A DNA stretch of 64,000 nucleotides, taken from positions 1-64,000 of the forward strand of contig JADZEY010000051.1 in NCBI GenBank assembly GCA_020850315.1, read 5' to 3'. The notes beneath the pieces are model-generated. The model ran no database searches. It was not told where the DNA came from and saw only the letters and a list, made by a program, of their open reading frames with translations. Shown in pieces: positions 26,311 to 34,670 of this stretch. A program made the position numbers and the translations under genes. Position 1 is the stretch's first letter, and each line of letters opens with the position of its first letter. This stretch comes from Armatimonadota bacterium. Its GTDB lineage: Bacteria; Bacteroidota; Ignavibacteria; OLB7.

Positions 26311-28728
26311 TTGGCTTCAACCACAAAGAACAAGAAGAAGGAATCAAGCTGGACTGTTAGCCGCGAGCAGATTATCCGCGACTACCGTGTTGCCTTCCAA
26401 AGCCGCCAAGCCAGCCTGCTTGGCCGGCGCGAGGTGCTTACCGGAAAAGCGAAGTTCGGAATCTTCGGCGACGGCAAAGAAGTGCCGCAGCTTGCCATGG
26501 CCCGCGCCTTCCGCAACGGCGATTTCCGCAGTGGCTACTATCGGGATCAAACGTTCATGTTCGCCACGGGAATGTCGAACGTGCAGCAGTTTTTTGCCCA
26601 GCTGTATGCCCACACCGATACCGAGGCTGAACCCTCCAGCGCGGGCCGCTCCATGAACGGCCATTTCGGCACACGCAGCCTGAATCCCGATGGCTCTTGG
26701 AAAAATCTTACCGATATGCCCAACTCCTCGGCAGATGTTTCCCCAACCGGATCCCAGATGCCCCGATTGGTTGGGCTGGCCTATGCCAGCAAATTGTACC
26801 GTGAGTTGGAGGAACTGAAATCTTTCACCCAATTCTCCCGCAATGGCGATGAAGTAGCTTTTGGGACCATCGGCAACGCAAGCTGTGCCGAGGGGATGTT
26901 TTGGGAGTCGGTGAACGCTATCGGTGTGCTGAAAGCTCCGGCGGTTATCTCCATTTGGGATGACGGCTACGGCATCTCGGTCCCAAGCAAATTTCAAGTC
27001 ACCAAGTCCGATGTTGGCGAGCTTCTTCGCGGGTTCCAGCGGAAACCCGGAAGCGATGAGGGCTACGACATCTACGTCGTCCGGGCTTGGGATTATCCCG
27101 CATTGGTGGAGACCTACCTGAACGCCGTCGAAATCGCCCGCCGCGAACATATCCCGGCAATCATTCACGTTGTGGAGGTGACGCAGCCCCAGGGTCACTC
27201 CACTTCCGGTAGCCACGAACGCTACAAATCCCCCGAACGGCTGGAGTGGGAACGGGAACATGATTGCTTGAAAAAAATGCGCGAGTGGATGCTGGCCAGC
27301 GGCATCGCCACCGCCGAAGAACTTGACGCGATGGAGGAGGAGGAGAAAAATAGTGTGATGGAGATGAAGGAGCGCGCTTGGAAAGCCTACACCGAACCAA
27401 TCCATGCCGCAATCCAGAAGGCGGCTGCACTGATTGAGGAAGTGGCAAAAGAATCGGCGGAGGGGGAAGCGATTCAGAACATCGGCAGAGAGCTGTTGGC
27501 TCTGCGCGAACCGTTCTACATGGACGCTGTTACGGCTGCGGCGCGCGTGCTGATCCTGACCCGCAACCAGCCCACCCCAACCCGCCGCGCCCTTGCCGAA
27601 TGGAAACGCGGGCAGGATGCAGCCGCCAACGATTTTTTTGCAACCCATCTGCACAGCCAATCCGCTGGGGCAGCTGCGAAGGTTCCTGTGGTGGCCCCGC
27701 AGTTCAGCGAGAACTCACCGATGAAAAACGGCTCGGAGATTGTCAACGCCTGCTTCGATGCTGCGCTGGCACGCAACCCGCAGGTGATTGCGTTTGGCGA
27801 AGACGTTGGACAGCTTGGCGATGTGAACCAGGGATTTGTGGGGCTGCAAGCCAAGTATGGCGCGCTCCGCGTTTCCGATACCGGCATCCGCGAGTGCACA
27901 ATCCTTGGGCAAGCAATCGGCATGGCAATGCGCGGGCTGCGTCCAATCGCCGAAATCCAATATCTGGATTACCTGCTGTATGCCTTGCAACTGATGTCCG
28001 ATGACCTTGCCACCGTGCAGTGGCGCACAAAAGGGGGGCAGAAAGCTCCAGTGATTATCCGCACGCGCGGGCATCGGCTGGAAGGGGTGTGGCACGCGGG
28101 ATCGCCAATGGCGGGGATTATTCACTTGATCCGTGGGGTGCACGTGTTGGTTCCGCGCAACATGACCCAAGCCGCAGGATTCTACAACACACTGCTGCAA
28201 TCCGACGAGCCAGCACTGGTTGTGGAGGTGCTGAACGGATACCGCCTGAAAGAGCAATTGCCCGACAACGTGGGTGAGTTCACGCTGCCCTTGGGCGTGC
28301 CGGAAATTTTGCGGGAAGGAACCGACGTGACGGTTGTCACCTACGGAGCCTGCTGCCGCGTGGCGCTGGACGCTGCTGATCTGCTGCAAACCGTCGGCAT
28401 CGCTGCCGAGGTGATTGATGTGCAATCGCTGCTCCCGTTCGACAGCAACGGGATGATTGTTGAATCGCTGAAGAAGACCAACCGCATCCTCTTTTTGGAT
28501 GAAGATGTTCCGGGGGGAGCCTCGGCCTACATGATGCAGGAAGTGATAGAACGCCAGGAAGGATACCGCTGGTTGGATTCGCAGCCGCGCACGCTGGCCG
28601 CCGCGCCACACCGCCCCGCGTATGGCTCGGACGGAGCGTACTGGTCCAAGCCAAGCCCAGAATCGGTGTTCGAGGCGGTGTATGAAATCATGAGCGAAGC
28701 CGACCCGAAACGCTGGCCCGGATTGTAG
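26311..28728 (+). CDS. fused E1 alpha/beta 2-oxoacid dehydrogenase
   Basis: The 805-residue protein joins both E1 subunits of a thiamine-diphosphate 2-oxoacid dehydrogenase. The alpha part (about 15-400) shows GHFGTRS, GTIGNASCAEGMFWE and WDDGYGIS, the Bacteroidota-style version of the ThDP site. The beta part begins near residue 471 (NGSEIVNACFDAALARNP) with AFGEDVG, the EQ-type region and LLPFDSNGMIVESLKKTNRI. It would decarboxylate pyruvate or branched-chain 2-oxoacids and acylate lipoyl-E2. No E2 or E3 gene is near. The predicted start is TTG at 26311 with no clear Shine-Dalgarno, so the true N-terminus may differ. Confidence 0.9.
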   Translation: MASTTKNKKKESSWTVSREQIIRDYRVAFQSRQASLLGRREVLTGKAKFGIFGDGKEVPQLAMARAFRNGDFRSGYYRDQTFMFATGMSNVQQFFAQLYAHTDTEAEPSSAGRSMNGHFGTRSLNPDGSWKNLTDMPNSSADVSPTGSQMPRLVGLAYASKLYRELEELKSFTQFSRNGDEVAFGTIGNASCAEGMFWESVNAIGVLKAPAVISIWDDGYGISVPSKFQVTKSDVGELLRGFQRKPGSDEGYDIYVVRAWDYPALVETYLNAVEIARREHIPAIIHVVEVTQPQGHSTSGSHERYKSPERLEWEREHDCLKKMREWMLASGIATAEELDAMEEEEKNSVMEMKERAWKAYTEPIHAAIQKAAALIEEVAKESAEGEAIQNIGRELLALREPFYMDAVTAAARVLILTRNQPTPTRRALAEWKRGQDAAANDFFATHLHSQSAGAAAKVPVVAPQFSENSPMKNGSEIVNACFDAALARNPQVIAFGEDVGQLGDVNQGFVGLQAKYGALRVSDTGIRECTILGQAIGMAMRGLRPIAEIQYLDYLLYALQLMSDDLATVQWRTKGGQKAPVIIRTRGHRLEGVWHAGSPMAGIIHLIRGVHVLVPRNMTQAAGFYNTLLQSDEPALVVEVLNGYRLKEQLPDNVGEFTLPLGVPEILREGTDVTVVTYGACCRVALDAADLLQTVGIAAEVIDVQSLLPFDSNGMIVESLKKTNRILFLDEDVPGGASAYMMQEVIERQEGYRWLDSQPRTLAAAPHRPAYGSDGAYWSKPSPESVFEAVYEIMSEADPKRWPGL

Positions 28729-28819
28729 CAGAAGAAGTGCTATCCAACAGAGTAAAAACCGAAGGTCTCACTCCGCTGAGTTTATCACAGCACGGGGTGG
28801 GACCTTCCACTTTTCCTCT

Positions 28820-28935
28820 TCGGCTTTGGCTCCCGCTCTGGGAATGGAGTGGAGACAGTAGCATCACTTGCTTGGGAGAGGGCGTGCCGATAGGATCGGC
28901 ATCTTCGAGAGGGTGAGGGCTGGCAGCGAACGCGA
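28820..28935. repeat. hairpin repeat copy with lost left arm
   Basis: This is a copy of the CCCTCTCCCA/TGGGAGAGGG module in which the left arm has decayed (CCCGCTCTGGGA). The right arm, the TGCCGATAGGATCGGCA palindrome and the GAGGGTGAGGGCTGGCAGCG tail are kept. Confidence 0.75.
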
Positions 28936-29010
28936 GCGAAGAGCGTTCTTCGGCGAAAACCCGAAGCATTGCAAGCTCCCCGCCGTACTCACCCTCCGCT
29001 CACGGCTTGC

Positions 29011-29358
29011 TTACCCCCACTTAGTTGGCGAAAAACCGAGCTGGCGGTCGGGTTCTTTCATCAGCACCACAAGGGTGGCGGTTCGATTCACGGCAAAGGT
29101 GGATTCGCGTTCGTTCCACCCCTGGCTAAGCGCGTCGTTCACGGCGGCAATGCCGTTGTCGTCGCCGCTGCCGGAGCGGACAAGCAGTGCACGCCGTGAG
29201 CGGTCGCCCCCTTCTTTCAGGATAAGCATCAACGCCCCATCCTCAGTTTCGGGATTGCCAACGCGGACCGCTTCGGCAATTTTCCAGCCAGTGTTTAGTA
29301 GCTCGTTTGCGCGGTCAAGCTCGGTGGTTGCCGCGCCTTGTATCAGAAATGCTTGCAT
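29011..29358 (-). CDS. small protein of unknown function
   Basis: The 115-residue soluble protein (MQAFLIQGAATTELDRANEL...) contains two similar halves. Each has a helix ending in GW (LLNTGWKIAEAVRV; ALSQGWNERESTFAV) followed by a strand ending in a short hydrophobic LMLIL/LVVLM segment. This suggests an internal duplication of an alpha-beta unit. I recognise no family. It lies downstream of mpl on the same strand, 68 bp away. Confidence 0.65.
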   Translation of the reverse strand: MQAFLIQGAATTELDRANELLNTGWKIAEAVRVGNPETEDGALMLILKEGGDRSRRALLVRSGSGDDNGIAAVNDALSQGWNERESTFAVNRTATLVVLMKEPDRQLGFSPTKWG

Positions 29359-29426
29359 ATCGGGAATTGGTTATCGGAAATTGAGTGAATATGATTGATG
29401 CTTGAACGAAGAATCGCGTTTGTTCT

Positions 29427-30872
29427 TCACGAATGGCTACCCTGCACCATCGGCCACGGGCTGCTGGCCACGGGCAACTGGCCACCTAACGCCGCAGCTA
29501 ACTTGCCGTGGATTCCCCCAAACCCGCCGTTCGATAGGGTGATAAGAACATCCCCCGCGCAGGCATTGTTGGCAACGCATTGAACGATTTCGTCAACGGT
29601 TGGAAGGTAGTAGGCAACGGCCCCTTGCTGCTGCAAGTCTTGCATCACTTGTTCGGGGTCTAATCGCTGGTCGGGGGGAAGGTCCTGCAGGCGGTCAACT
29701 TGCGCCAGCACCACCAGGTCGGCATCGCTGAAGCACTGGGCAAGCTCACGCTGGAAAACGCTGCGGCGCGTGGTGTTGCTGCGTGGTTCAAAAATTGCCC
29801 AAAGCCGTTCGGTTGGATACCGCAATCGCAACGCCCGCAAGGTTTCGCGGATAGCCGTTGGGTGGTGTGCAAAATCGTCGTAGATCGTCACCCCTGCGTA
29901 CTCACCCTTCCGCTCCAGTCTGCGCCGTGTGTTGATGAACGTGCGTAATCCTTGATTGATCTGATCCCAACCCAGCCCCAGCCAATGCGCCACAATCGCC
30001 ACCCCCATTGCGTTGCGCACATTGAACTCGCCCAGAAGTGTGCTGCGGAGTTCGGCTTGCCAGATGCCATCGCACGTTAGGTCAAAACTGGTTCCATCGG
30101 CATCGTAGCTAATGTTTTCGGCACGCCATCGGCATCCATCGCCCAACCCAAAAGTTTCCACTGGGGTGAAAGCGTTTTCCACCACACTGATAGCGTTTGG
30201 GTCATCGCCGTTCACGGCAATCACTCCATTCCCCGGAACGGTGTTTACCAATCGGCGGAAGGAGAGAAGGATGTCCTCTATCGAAGCAAAAATATCGGCG
30301 TGGTCGAACTCGATGTTGTTGATGACCAGTGCGGTGGGGAGGTAGTGAACAAACTTGGAGCGTTTGTCGAAAAAGGCGGTATCGTACTCATCCCCTTCCA
30401 GCACCATGTACTGGCTTTCGGGGCGGTGCTGCCAGCCAGCCGTAAAGTTCCCGGGAACGCCGCCAATCATAAAATTGGGGGAGCGTCCGGCGGATTCCAG
30501 CACCCACGCCATCAACGATGAGGTGGTAGTTTTGCCGTGTGTTCCGGTCAGCACAACGCTGGTTCTTCCTTGAATCACTTCCTGCTTCAGCAACTCCGGC
30601 AGCGAAGTGTAGCGAAGCTGCTGGTTCAGTGTGGCCTCCACTTCATTGTTCCCGCGCGACATCCGGTTGCCAATCACCACAAGGTCGGGGGCGGGGTGAA
30701 GGTTCTGCGGGCCGAAGCCGTTCATCATGGAAACCCCAGCCTCTATCAGCAGGGTGCTCATGGGGGGATAGATATTCTCATCGCTTCCGGTAACGGTGTG
30801 GCCCATGTTGCGCATCATCAACGCCACGTTCCCCATTGCCGTGCCGCAAATGCCTATGAAATGAATGTGCAT
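29427..30872 (-). CDS. mpl: UDP-MurNAc:tripeptide ligase Mpl
   Basis: Mpl joins recycled L-Ala-gamma-D-Glu-meso-DAP tripeptide to UDP-MurNAc, a peptidoglycan-recycling step. The 481-residue Mur ligase has the N-terminal HFIGICGTAMGNVA (4-17), the ATP loop GTHGKTTT (110-117), EGDEYDTAFFDKRSKF (the Mpl-type metal/substrate block) and NNIEFDHADIF. The central IYDDFAHHPTAIRET and C-terminal ALLSNGGF-like end (LSNGGFGGIHGKL) are also typical. It implies a Gram-negative DAP-type wall. Confidence 0.95.
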   Translation of the reverse strand: MHIHFIGICGTAMGNVALMMRNMGHTVTGSDENIYPPMSTLLIEAGVSMMNGFGPQNLHPAPDLVVIGNRMSRGNNEVEATLNQQLRYTSLPELLKQEVIQGRTSVVLTGTHGKTTTSSLMAWVLESAGRSPNFMIGGVPGNFTAGWQHRPESQYMVLEGDEYDTAFFDKRSKFVHYLPTALVINNIEFDHADIFASIEDILLSFRRLVNTVPGNGVIAVNGDDPNAISVVENAFTPVETFGLGDGCRWRAENISYDADGTSFDLTCDGIWQAELRSTLLGEFNVRNAMGVAIVAHWLGLGWDQINQGLRTFINTRRRLERKGEYAGVTIYDDFAHHPTAIRETLRALRLRYPTERLWAIFEPRSNTTRRSVFQRELAQCFSDADLVVLAQVDRLQDLPPDQRLDPEQVMQDLQQQGAVAYYLPTVDEIVQCVANNACAGDVLITLSNGGFGGIHGKLAAALGGQLPVASSPWPMVQGSHS

Positions 30873-30988
30873 GAAGTGAGTCTGCCTGATGGTTCAGTAG
30901 ATGGTCTGATTATCAGGCGCAATATAGCCCCGCAGCAAGCGGAGGCAACAGTAGCGAAGCGCGGCACCGCAACGGTGATGCTCCGTTT

Positions 30989-31408
30989 TTACGTGCGCTG
31001 GGTTGTGGCCTCAAGCCAGCTTTGCAGGATAATTGCTGCCGCCCACAAATCGGATTGCCCCCGCTGGCCCCGCTTCTTTTTTTTGATGCCGCTGGCAATC
31101 ATCAGCCTTCCGGCATCGCGCGTGGTGTAGGCTTCGTCCCATTCAACAACGGGGCAGTGGGCCACAGAGGTGAGTTCGGCAAGGAAGGTTTTCACGCGGC
31201 GGGTGCTGTCGGTTTCGCGGCCATCAAGGTGGTAGGGCATCCCGACGACGATGGTTGCCACCGATTCGGTGCGGGCAATCTGTGCAATCTGTGCGGCAGC
31301 ATCCTTGCTGTTGGCCACCACAGTTAGCGGGCGCGCGAACATCCCCAATTCATCGCTGATGGCCAGTCCAATCCGAGCCGCGCCGTGGTCAACCGCAAGT
31401 GCACGCAT
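30989..31408 (-). CDS. ruvX: RuvX/YqgF family nuclease
   Basis: The 139-residue RNase H-like protein shows ALAVDHGAARIGLAISDE with the first acidic residue, VVGMPYHLDGRET, VEWDEAYTT with the second and a final Asp region (QSDLWAAAIIL). Family members act in 16S rRNA 5' maturation and were proposed as Holliday junction resolvases. I chose the ATG at 31408 (MRALAVDHG). It lies 116 bp upstream of mpl on the same strand. Confidence 0.92.
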   Translation of the reverse strand: MRALAVDHGAARIGLAISDELGMFARPLTVVANSKDAAAQIAQIARTESVATIVVGMPYHLDGRETDSTRRVKTFLAELTSVAHCPVVEWDEAYTTRDAGRLMIASGIKKKKRGQRGQSDLWAAAIILQSWLEATTQRT

Positions 31409-31500
31409 GGTGATGAAAATGCTAAAAAAATGGAGCGAGCCAATCGCGTGTGTGCTGCTATGGCTCGCTTCGGTCACTGCCGTTGTATGTGTGCGTTGGA

Positions 31501-31980
31501 TTAGTTCATGCTGAACCGTAGCCCGCCGCTCAGAACAAGCTGGTCGGCATTGCCAACCACGTATTTCACCTCGACAGGAATCCCGCCAAAGGGAACTTTA
31601 AACTCAGCCCCGACCCCCAAATTCAGCCCAACATCGCTGTCGCTATCGAACCCTGTGGCACCAGCGATTGCTATTTGCAGCCCGCCAATGCCGTACGCAA
31701 AACCGCCGCTGAAATCAGCGAGGCCATAATGGAAATTGCCATCAATGGTGTAGAAGGTTAGCGGATCATCAACAAAGTAGTACACCAGGCCAGCAGCAAT
31801 CCGCATCTGTGGTTTTTTGTTGAGCTCATAATAGAAACGGCCGTCAAGCCCTATCGCCTCAATTTCGGCCCCGTAGGAAAGCCCGATACCCAAGCTGGAT
31901 TGAGCATGGGAGGTTGCGCTGAACAGCAGTGATGCGCCAACAGCAATAGCCGATGTGGCAAGTGTGCGAAGTAATTTCAT
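31501..31980 (-). CDS. outer-membrane beta-barrel-like protein
   Basis: The 159-residue exported protein has a signal peptide (1-26, cleavage after SHA). The mature part of about 130 residues consists of amphipathic strands separated by Gly/Asp turns and ends in the outer-membrane-type sequence LSGGLRFSMN. It is probably a small barrel. The start at 31980 (MKLLRTL) is signal-peptide based. The gene upstream (32137-32727) encodes a similar type of protein, but a terminator lies between. Confidence 0.7.
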   Translation of the reverse strand: MKLLRTLATSAIAVGASLLFSATSHAQSSLGIGLSYGAEIEAIGLDGRFYYELNKKPQMRIAAGLVYYFVDDPLTFYTIDGNFHYGLADFSGGFAYGIGGLQIAIAGATGFDSDSDVGLNLGVGAEFKVPFGGIPVEVKYVVGNADQLVLSGGLRFSMN

Positions 31981-32069
31981 GGTTGTTGTTTGTCTGGGAG
32001 AGATGATGAATGTGGTTCTGGTATTGCCAGCAGCACTAAGGGGTTGCTGGCGTGGTGGCGGCCAAAACG

Positions 32070-32105
32070 GAAGCGGCCCGGCCATGTTGCAGGCCAGGCC
32101 GCTTC
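32070..32105 (-). terminator. hairpin terminator
   Basis: A 14-bp stem with one G-T wobble (32070-32083 with 32092-32105, GAAGCGGCC type) has an 8-nt loop. In the leftward transcript it is followed by CGTTTTGG. It separates the two barrel-type genes. Confidence 0.7.
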
Positions 32106-32136
32106 GGATTCATTTCAGTTGGTCACGTTGGCCGGC

Positions 32137-32727
32137 TTAGTTGAAGAAGAACTCCAGCCCAACACGCCCGCTACCGATACCGAAGCTGGTTTCGGTTGGG
32201 TTCTCTGTTTCTACCGTCACTGTTGTTTCAGAGGTGCTTTTGTCGCTTATCCCAATCCCTACCAACCCTACCTGGCCAAATATGCCGAACTGGCGCGTGA
32301 AGTAGTACGCCAACCCAAAGTAGGCATTAAGGTCCATGGTTCTGCGCGATTGGGATGTTTCGGTGCTGCCGCTTTTTTGTGTGCTGGAGTTGTTGTTCAG
32401 TGCAAGCCCAAGCTGGACGAACGGATTGACCAATCCCTCAAACAGGAATCGTCCGTAAATCTCGGCTCCAAAATTTGTGGTGCTGTTGTCAACTTTCACG
32501 GTGCTGCCACCTGAAGGGATTTCCGTGGTAGAGGAGGTCATCCCTACGTTCAGCAACACGCCAGCTTGCAGCGATGGCGAAATTGCAAACTGCACAGTTG
32601 CGCCGGATGTGTTAATGCCAATGCCCAATTGCCCATCGGGGGCGGTGTTGGTTTTCAACGGCTGGGCGGTGGCGGTCAGCGTTCCTAACGTGAGAGCGGC
32701 AGTAATAAGAAGTCCTGCGAGTTTCAT
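32137..32727 (-). CDS. outer-membrane beta-barrel-like protein
   Basis: The 196-residue protein has a signal peptide (1-21, cleavage after ATA), a Ser/Thr-rich strand pattern, and a C-terminal GRVGLEFFFN that resembles an outer-membrane insertion signal. It is likely an OmpW/OprF-sized barrel of unknown ligand. No lipobox is seen. Confidence 0.7.
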   Translation of the reverse strand: MKLAGLLITAALTLGTLTATAQPLKTNTAPDGQLGIGINTSGATVQFAISPSLQAGVLLNVGMTSSTTEIPSGGSTVKVDNSTTNFGAEIYGRFLFEGLVNPFVQLGLALNNNSSTQKSGSTETSQSRRTMDLNAYFGLAYYFTRQFGIFGQVGLVGIGISDKSTSETTVTVETENPTETSFGIGSGRVGLEFFFN

Positions 32728-32875
32728 ACGGTCTGCTCCTTTAGCGGTTAGATAATGGTTTGCACCAGATGTTGGTGCGGTTGTGTCTCCTTGTCATTTT
32801 GCCACTGGTTGCTCACCAAAGGCGTGCCGAACATAGCGAATTTTCCGATTTTCCAAGCAAGAGGAATGCTGAAGA

Positions 32876-33208
32876 ATGAACAAAGATGATTTCTACCGCC
32901 GCGTGTATCGGGTGGTGCGCCGCATCCCAACTGGGAAGGTGACAACCTACGGGGCGATTGCCGAGCAGATCGGTGCGCGAAGCTCGTCGCGGATGGTTGG
33001 CTACGCGCTGCATGGCGTTGCGGGGGATATGGATATCCCGTGCCACCGTGTTGTCAATCGCAATGGCGAACTAACTGGCAAAATGCACTTCGCTACCCCA
33101 ACCCTGATGCGCGACCTGTTGGAATCCGAAGGTGTCACATTCCGGGGTGATGCGGTGGATATGAAACTCCATTTCTGGCAACCGGGGAAGCAGCGGAAGC
33201 AAGGGTAG
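32876..33208 (+). CDS. MGMT-family DNA-binding/alkyltransferase-like protein
   Basis: The 110-residue protein is just the C-terminal DNA-binding domain of O6-methylguanine methyltransferase: [20 protein letters not shown] (6-25), a winged helix and [18 protein letters not shown] (52-69). Alkyltransferase-like (ATL) proteins of this size lack the active Cys (Trp or Ala instead). Here the PCHRVV Cys56 is kept, so it may transfer alkyl groups or act as a damage flag. The N-terminal RNase H-like domain of full-length MGMT is absent. Confidence 0.88.
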   Translation: MNKDDFYRRVYRVVRRIPTGKVTTYGAIAEQIGARSSSRMVGYALHGVAGDMDIPCHRVVNRNGELTGKMHFATPTLMRDLLESEGVTFRGDAVDMKLHFWQPGKQRKQG

Positions 33209-33239
33209 CAAGCTCACTGCGGGGCGCGCTTGCTTTTTA
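33207..33239 (+). terminator. rho-independent terminator
   Basis: AGCAAGC (33207-33213) pairs with GCTTGCT (33228-33234) around a GC-rich loop. TTTTAT follows. The stem overlaps the last two bases of the MGMT-like gene's TAG. Confidence 0.75.
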
Positions 33240-33261
33240 TCAATCATTACCACACACAAGT

Positions 33262-34203
33262 ATGCCACGTACACTTATCACAGGGGGCGCAGGGTTTTTG
33301 GGGTCGCATCTCTGCGACCGCTTTGTTGCCGAAGGGCATCAGGTGATCTGCATGGACAACCTGATTACTGGCAAAGCGGAGAACATTGCCCATCTGTTCG
33401 GCCAGCCAAATTTCCTGTTTGTTCAGCATGATGTCACCAACTACATCGTTGTTGAGGGGGGGCTGGATTACATCCTTCACTTCGCCAGCCCGGCCTCGCC
33501 GATTGACTATCTGAAGTTTCCCATCCAGACGTTGAAAGTGGGATCCTTGGGGACGCACAAGGCGTTGGGATTGGCAAAAGCAAAAGGGGCGCGGTTTCTG
33601 CTGGCATCAACTTCCGAGGTGTACGGCGACCCGCTGATCCACCCGCAGCATGAGGAGTATTGGGGGAACGTCAATCCAATCGGTGTGCGTGGGGTGTACG
33701 ACGAAGCAAAGCGGTTTGCCGAAGCATTAACAATGGCCTACCAACGGTATCACGGCGTGGATACTCGCATCGTCCGCATCTTCAACACCTACGGTCCGCG
33801 AATGCGGGTTGATGATGGTCGCGCAATTCCTGCGTTCTTCTCGCAAGCAATCACTGGCCAGCCGCTGACGGTGTTCGGCGATGGCTCGCAAACCCGCTCG
33901 GTCTGCTACGTGGACGACCTGATTGATGGCATCTACCGCCTGCTCCGTTCGGATATTCAAGAGCCAGTGAACATCGGCAACCCCGATGAGCTGACGATGT
34001 TGGCACTTGCCGAGGAGATTAAATATCTGACAGCGTCATCCAGCCCGATTGAGTTCCGCGCACTCCCCAAGGATGATCCACAAGTTCGCCAGCCAGACAT
34101 CACACGCGCCCGGCAAGTGCTTCACTGGGAACCGAAGGTGGAGAGAAGGGAAGGGCTTGAACGAACAATGGAGTACTTCCGCACAGCGTTGGGCGGTTCA
34201 TAA
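33262..34203 (+). CDS. UDP-glucuronate decarboxylase-like NAD-dependent epimerase
   Basis: The 313-residue extended SDR has the GGAGFLG cofactor motif (8-14), catalytic Ser/Thr in STSEVYGDP (116-124) and YDEAK (Tyr146, Lys150). The segment [19 protein letters not shown], with [20 protein letters not shown], is typical of UXS enzymes that turn UDP-glucuronate into UDP-xylose. It acts in nucleotide-sugar supply for envelope glycans. It is monocistronic by spacing and bounded by a terminator on the left. Confidence 0.9.
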   Translation: MPRTLITGGAGFLGSHLCDRFVAEGHQVICMDNLITGKAENIAHLFGQPNFLFVQHDVTNYIVVEGGLDYILHFASPASPIDYLKFPIQTLKVGSLGTHKALGLAKAKGARFLLASTSEVYGDPLIHPQHEEYWGNVNPIGVRGVYDEAKRFAEALTMAYQRYHGVDTRIVRIFNTYGPRMRVDDGRAIPAFFSQAITGQPLTVFGDGSQTRSVCYVDDLIDGIYRLLRSDIQEPVNIGNPDELTMLALAEEIKYLTASSSPIEFRALPKDDPQVRQPDITRARQVLHWEPKVERREGLERTMEYFRTALGGS

Positions 34204-34227
34204 TTGGCCTGACGCAGAATTTGAATA

Positions 34228-34576
34228 ATGAACCTTGTCTGTTCGGTGGCTCCACTCATACCCTTCGACAGGCTCAGGACAGGCTTCGACGGGGCTCAGC
34301 ATGAGCGGAGGTGAGATTCAGTGAACAGCCGAATGCTGTATTTCTCACTCGACATTCGACACTCCCCGTTCGGTTGCTCCACTCATACTTCGACGGGGTT
34401 CAACATGAGCGGAGGTGAGATTCGGTGAACAGCCGAATGCTGTATTTCTCACTCGACATTCGACACTCCCCGTTCGGTTGCTCCACTCATACTTCGACGG
34501 GGCTCAACATGAGCGGAGGTGAGATTCGGTGAACAGCCGAATGCTGTATTTCTCACTCGACATTCGACACTCCCCG
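34228..34576 (+). repeat. REP-like module amplified as a 104-bp tandem repeat
   Basis: The GTGAACAGCCGAATGCTGTA block starts at 34321, 34425 and 34529, a constant 104-bp spacing. Each unit joins a shortened REP-like module (CACTCATA, CTTCGACGGGG, ATGAGCGGAGGTGAGATTC) to a tail ending CTCGACATTCGACACTCCCC. The first unit keeps the longer core CCCTTCGACAGGCTCAGGAC, which is deleted in units two and three. The array fills most of the 467-bp gap. Confidence 0.92.
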
Positions 34577-34670
34577 TGCTGAGTACATCATTAGCGATGT
34601 GGCCGCGCCTTGATTCGGTAACGCCCCGCAGCGTGGCGCGATTACCAGCAGAACAGTCCCGATCTCTCCC

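Noticed and set aside
26344..27660. 438-codon leftward ORF opposite the E1 alpha part
   Set aside because: Shadow of the E1 alpha coding sequence; composition is unlike a real protein and no domain is seen.
27715..28611. 298-codon leftward ORF opposite the E1 gene
   Set aside because: It lies wholly inside the beta part of the E1 fusion, which has conserved motifs across this stretch.
34228..34576. CRISPR array
   Set aside because: The 104-bp units abut with no unique spacers, are much longer than CRISPR repeats, and no cas gene is present.
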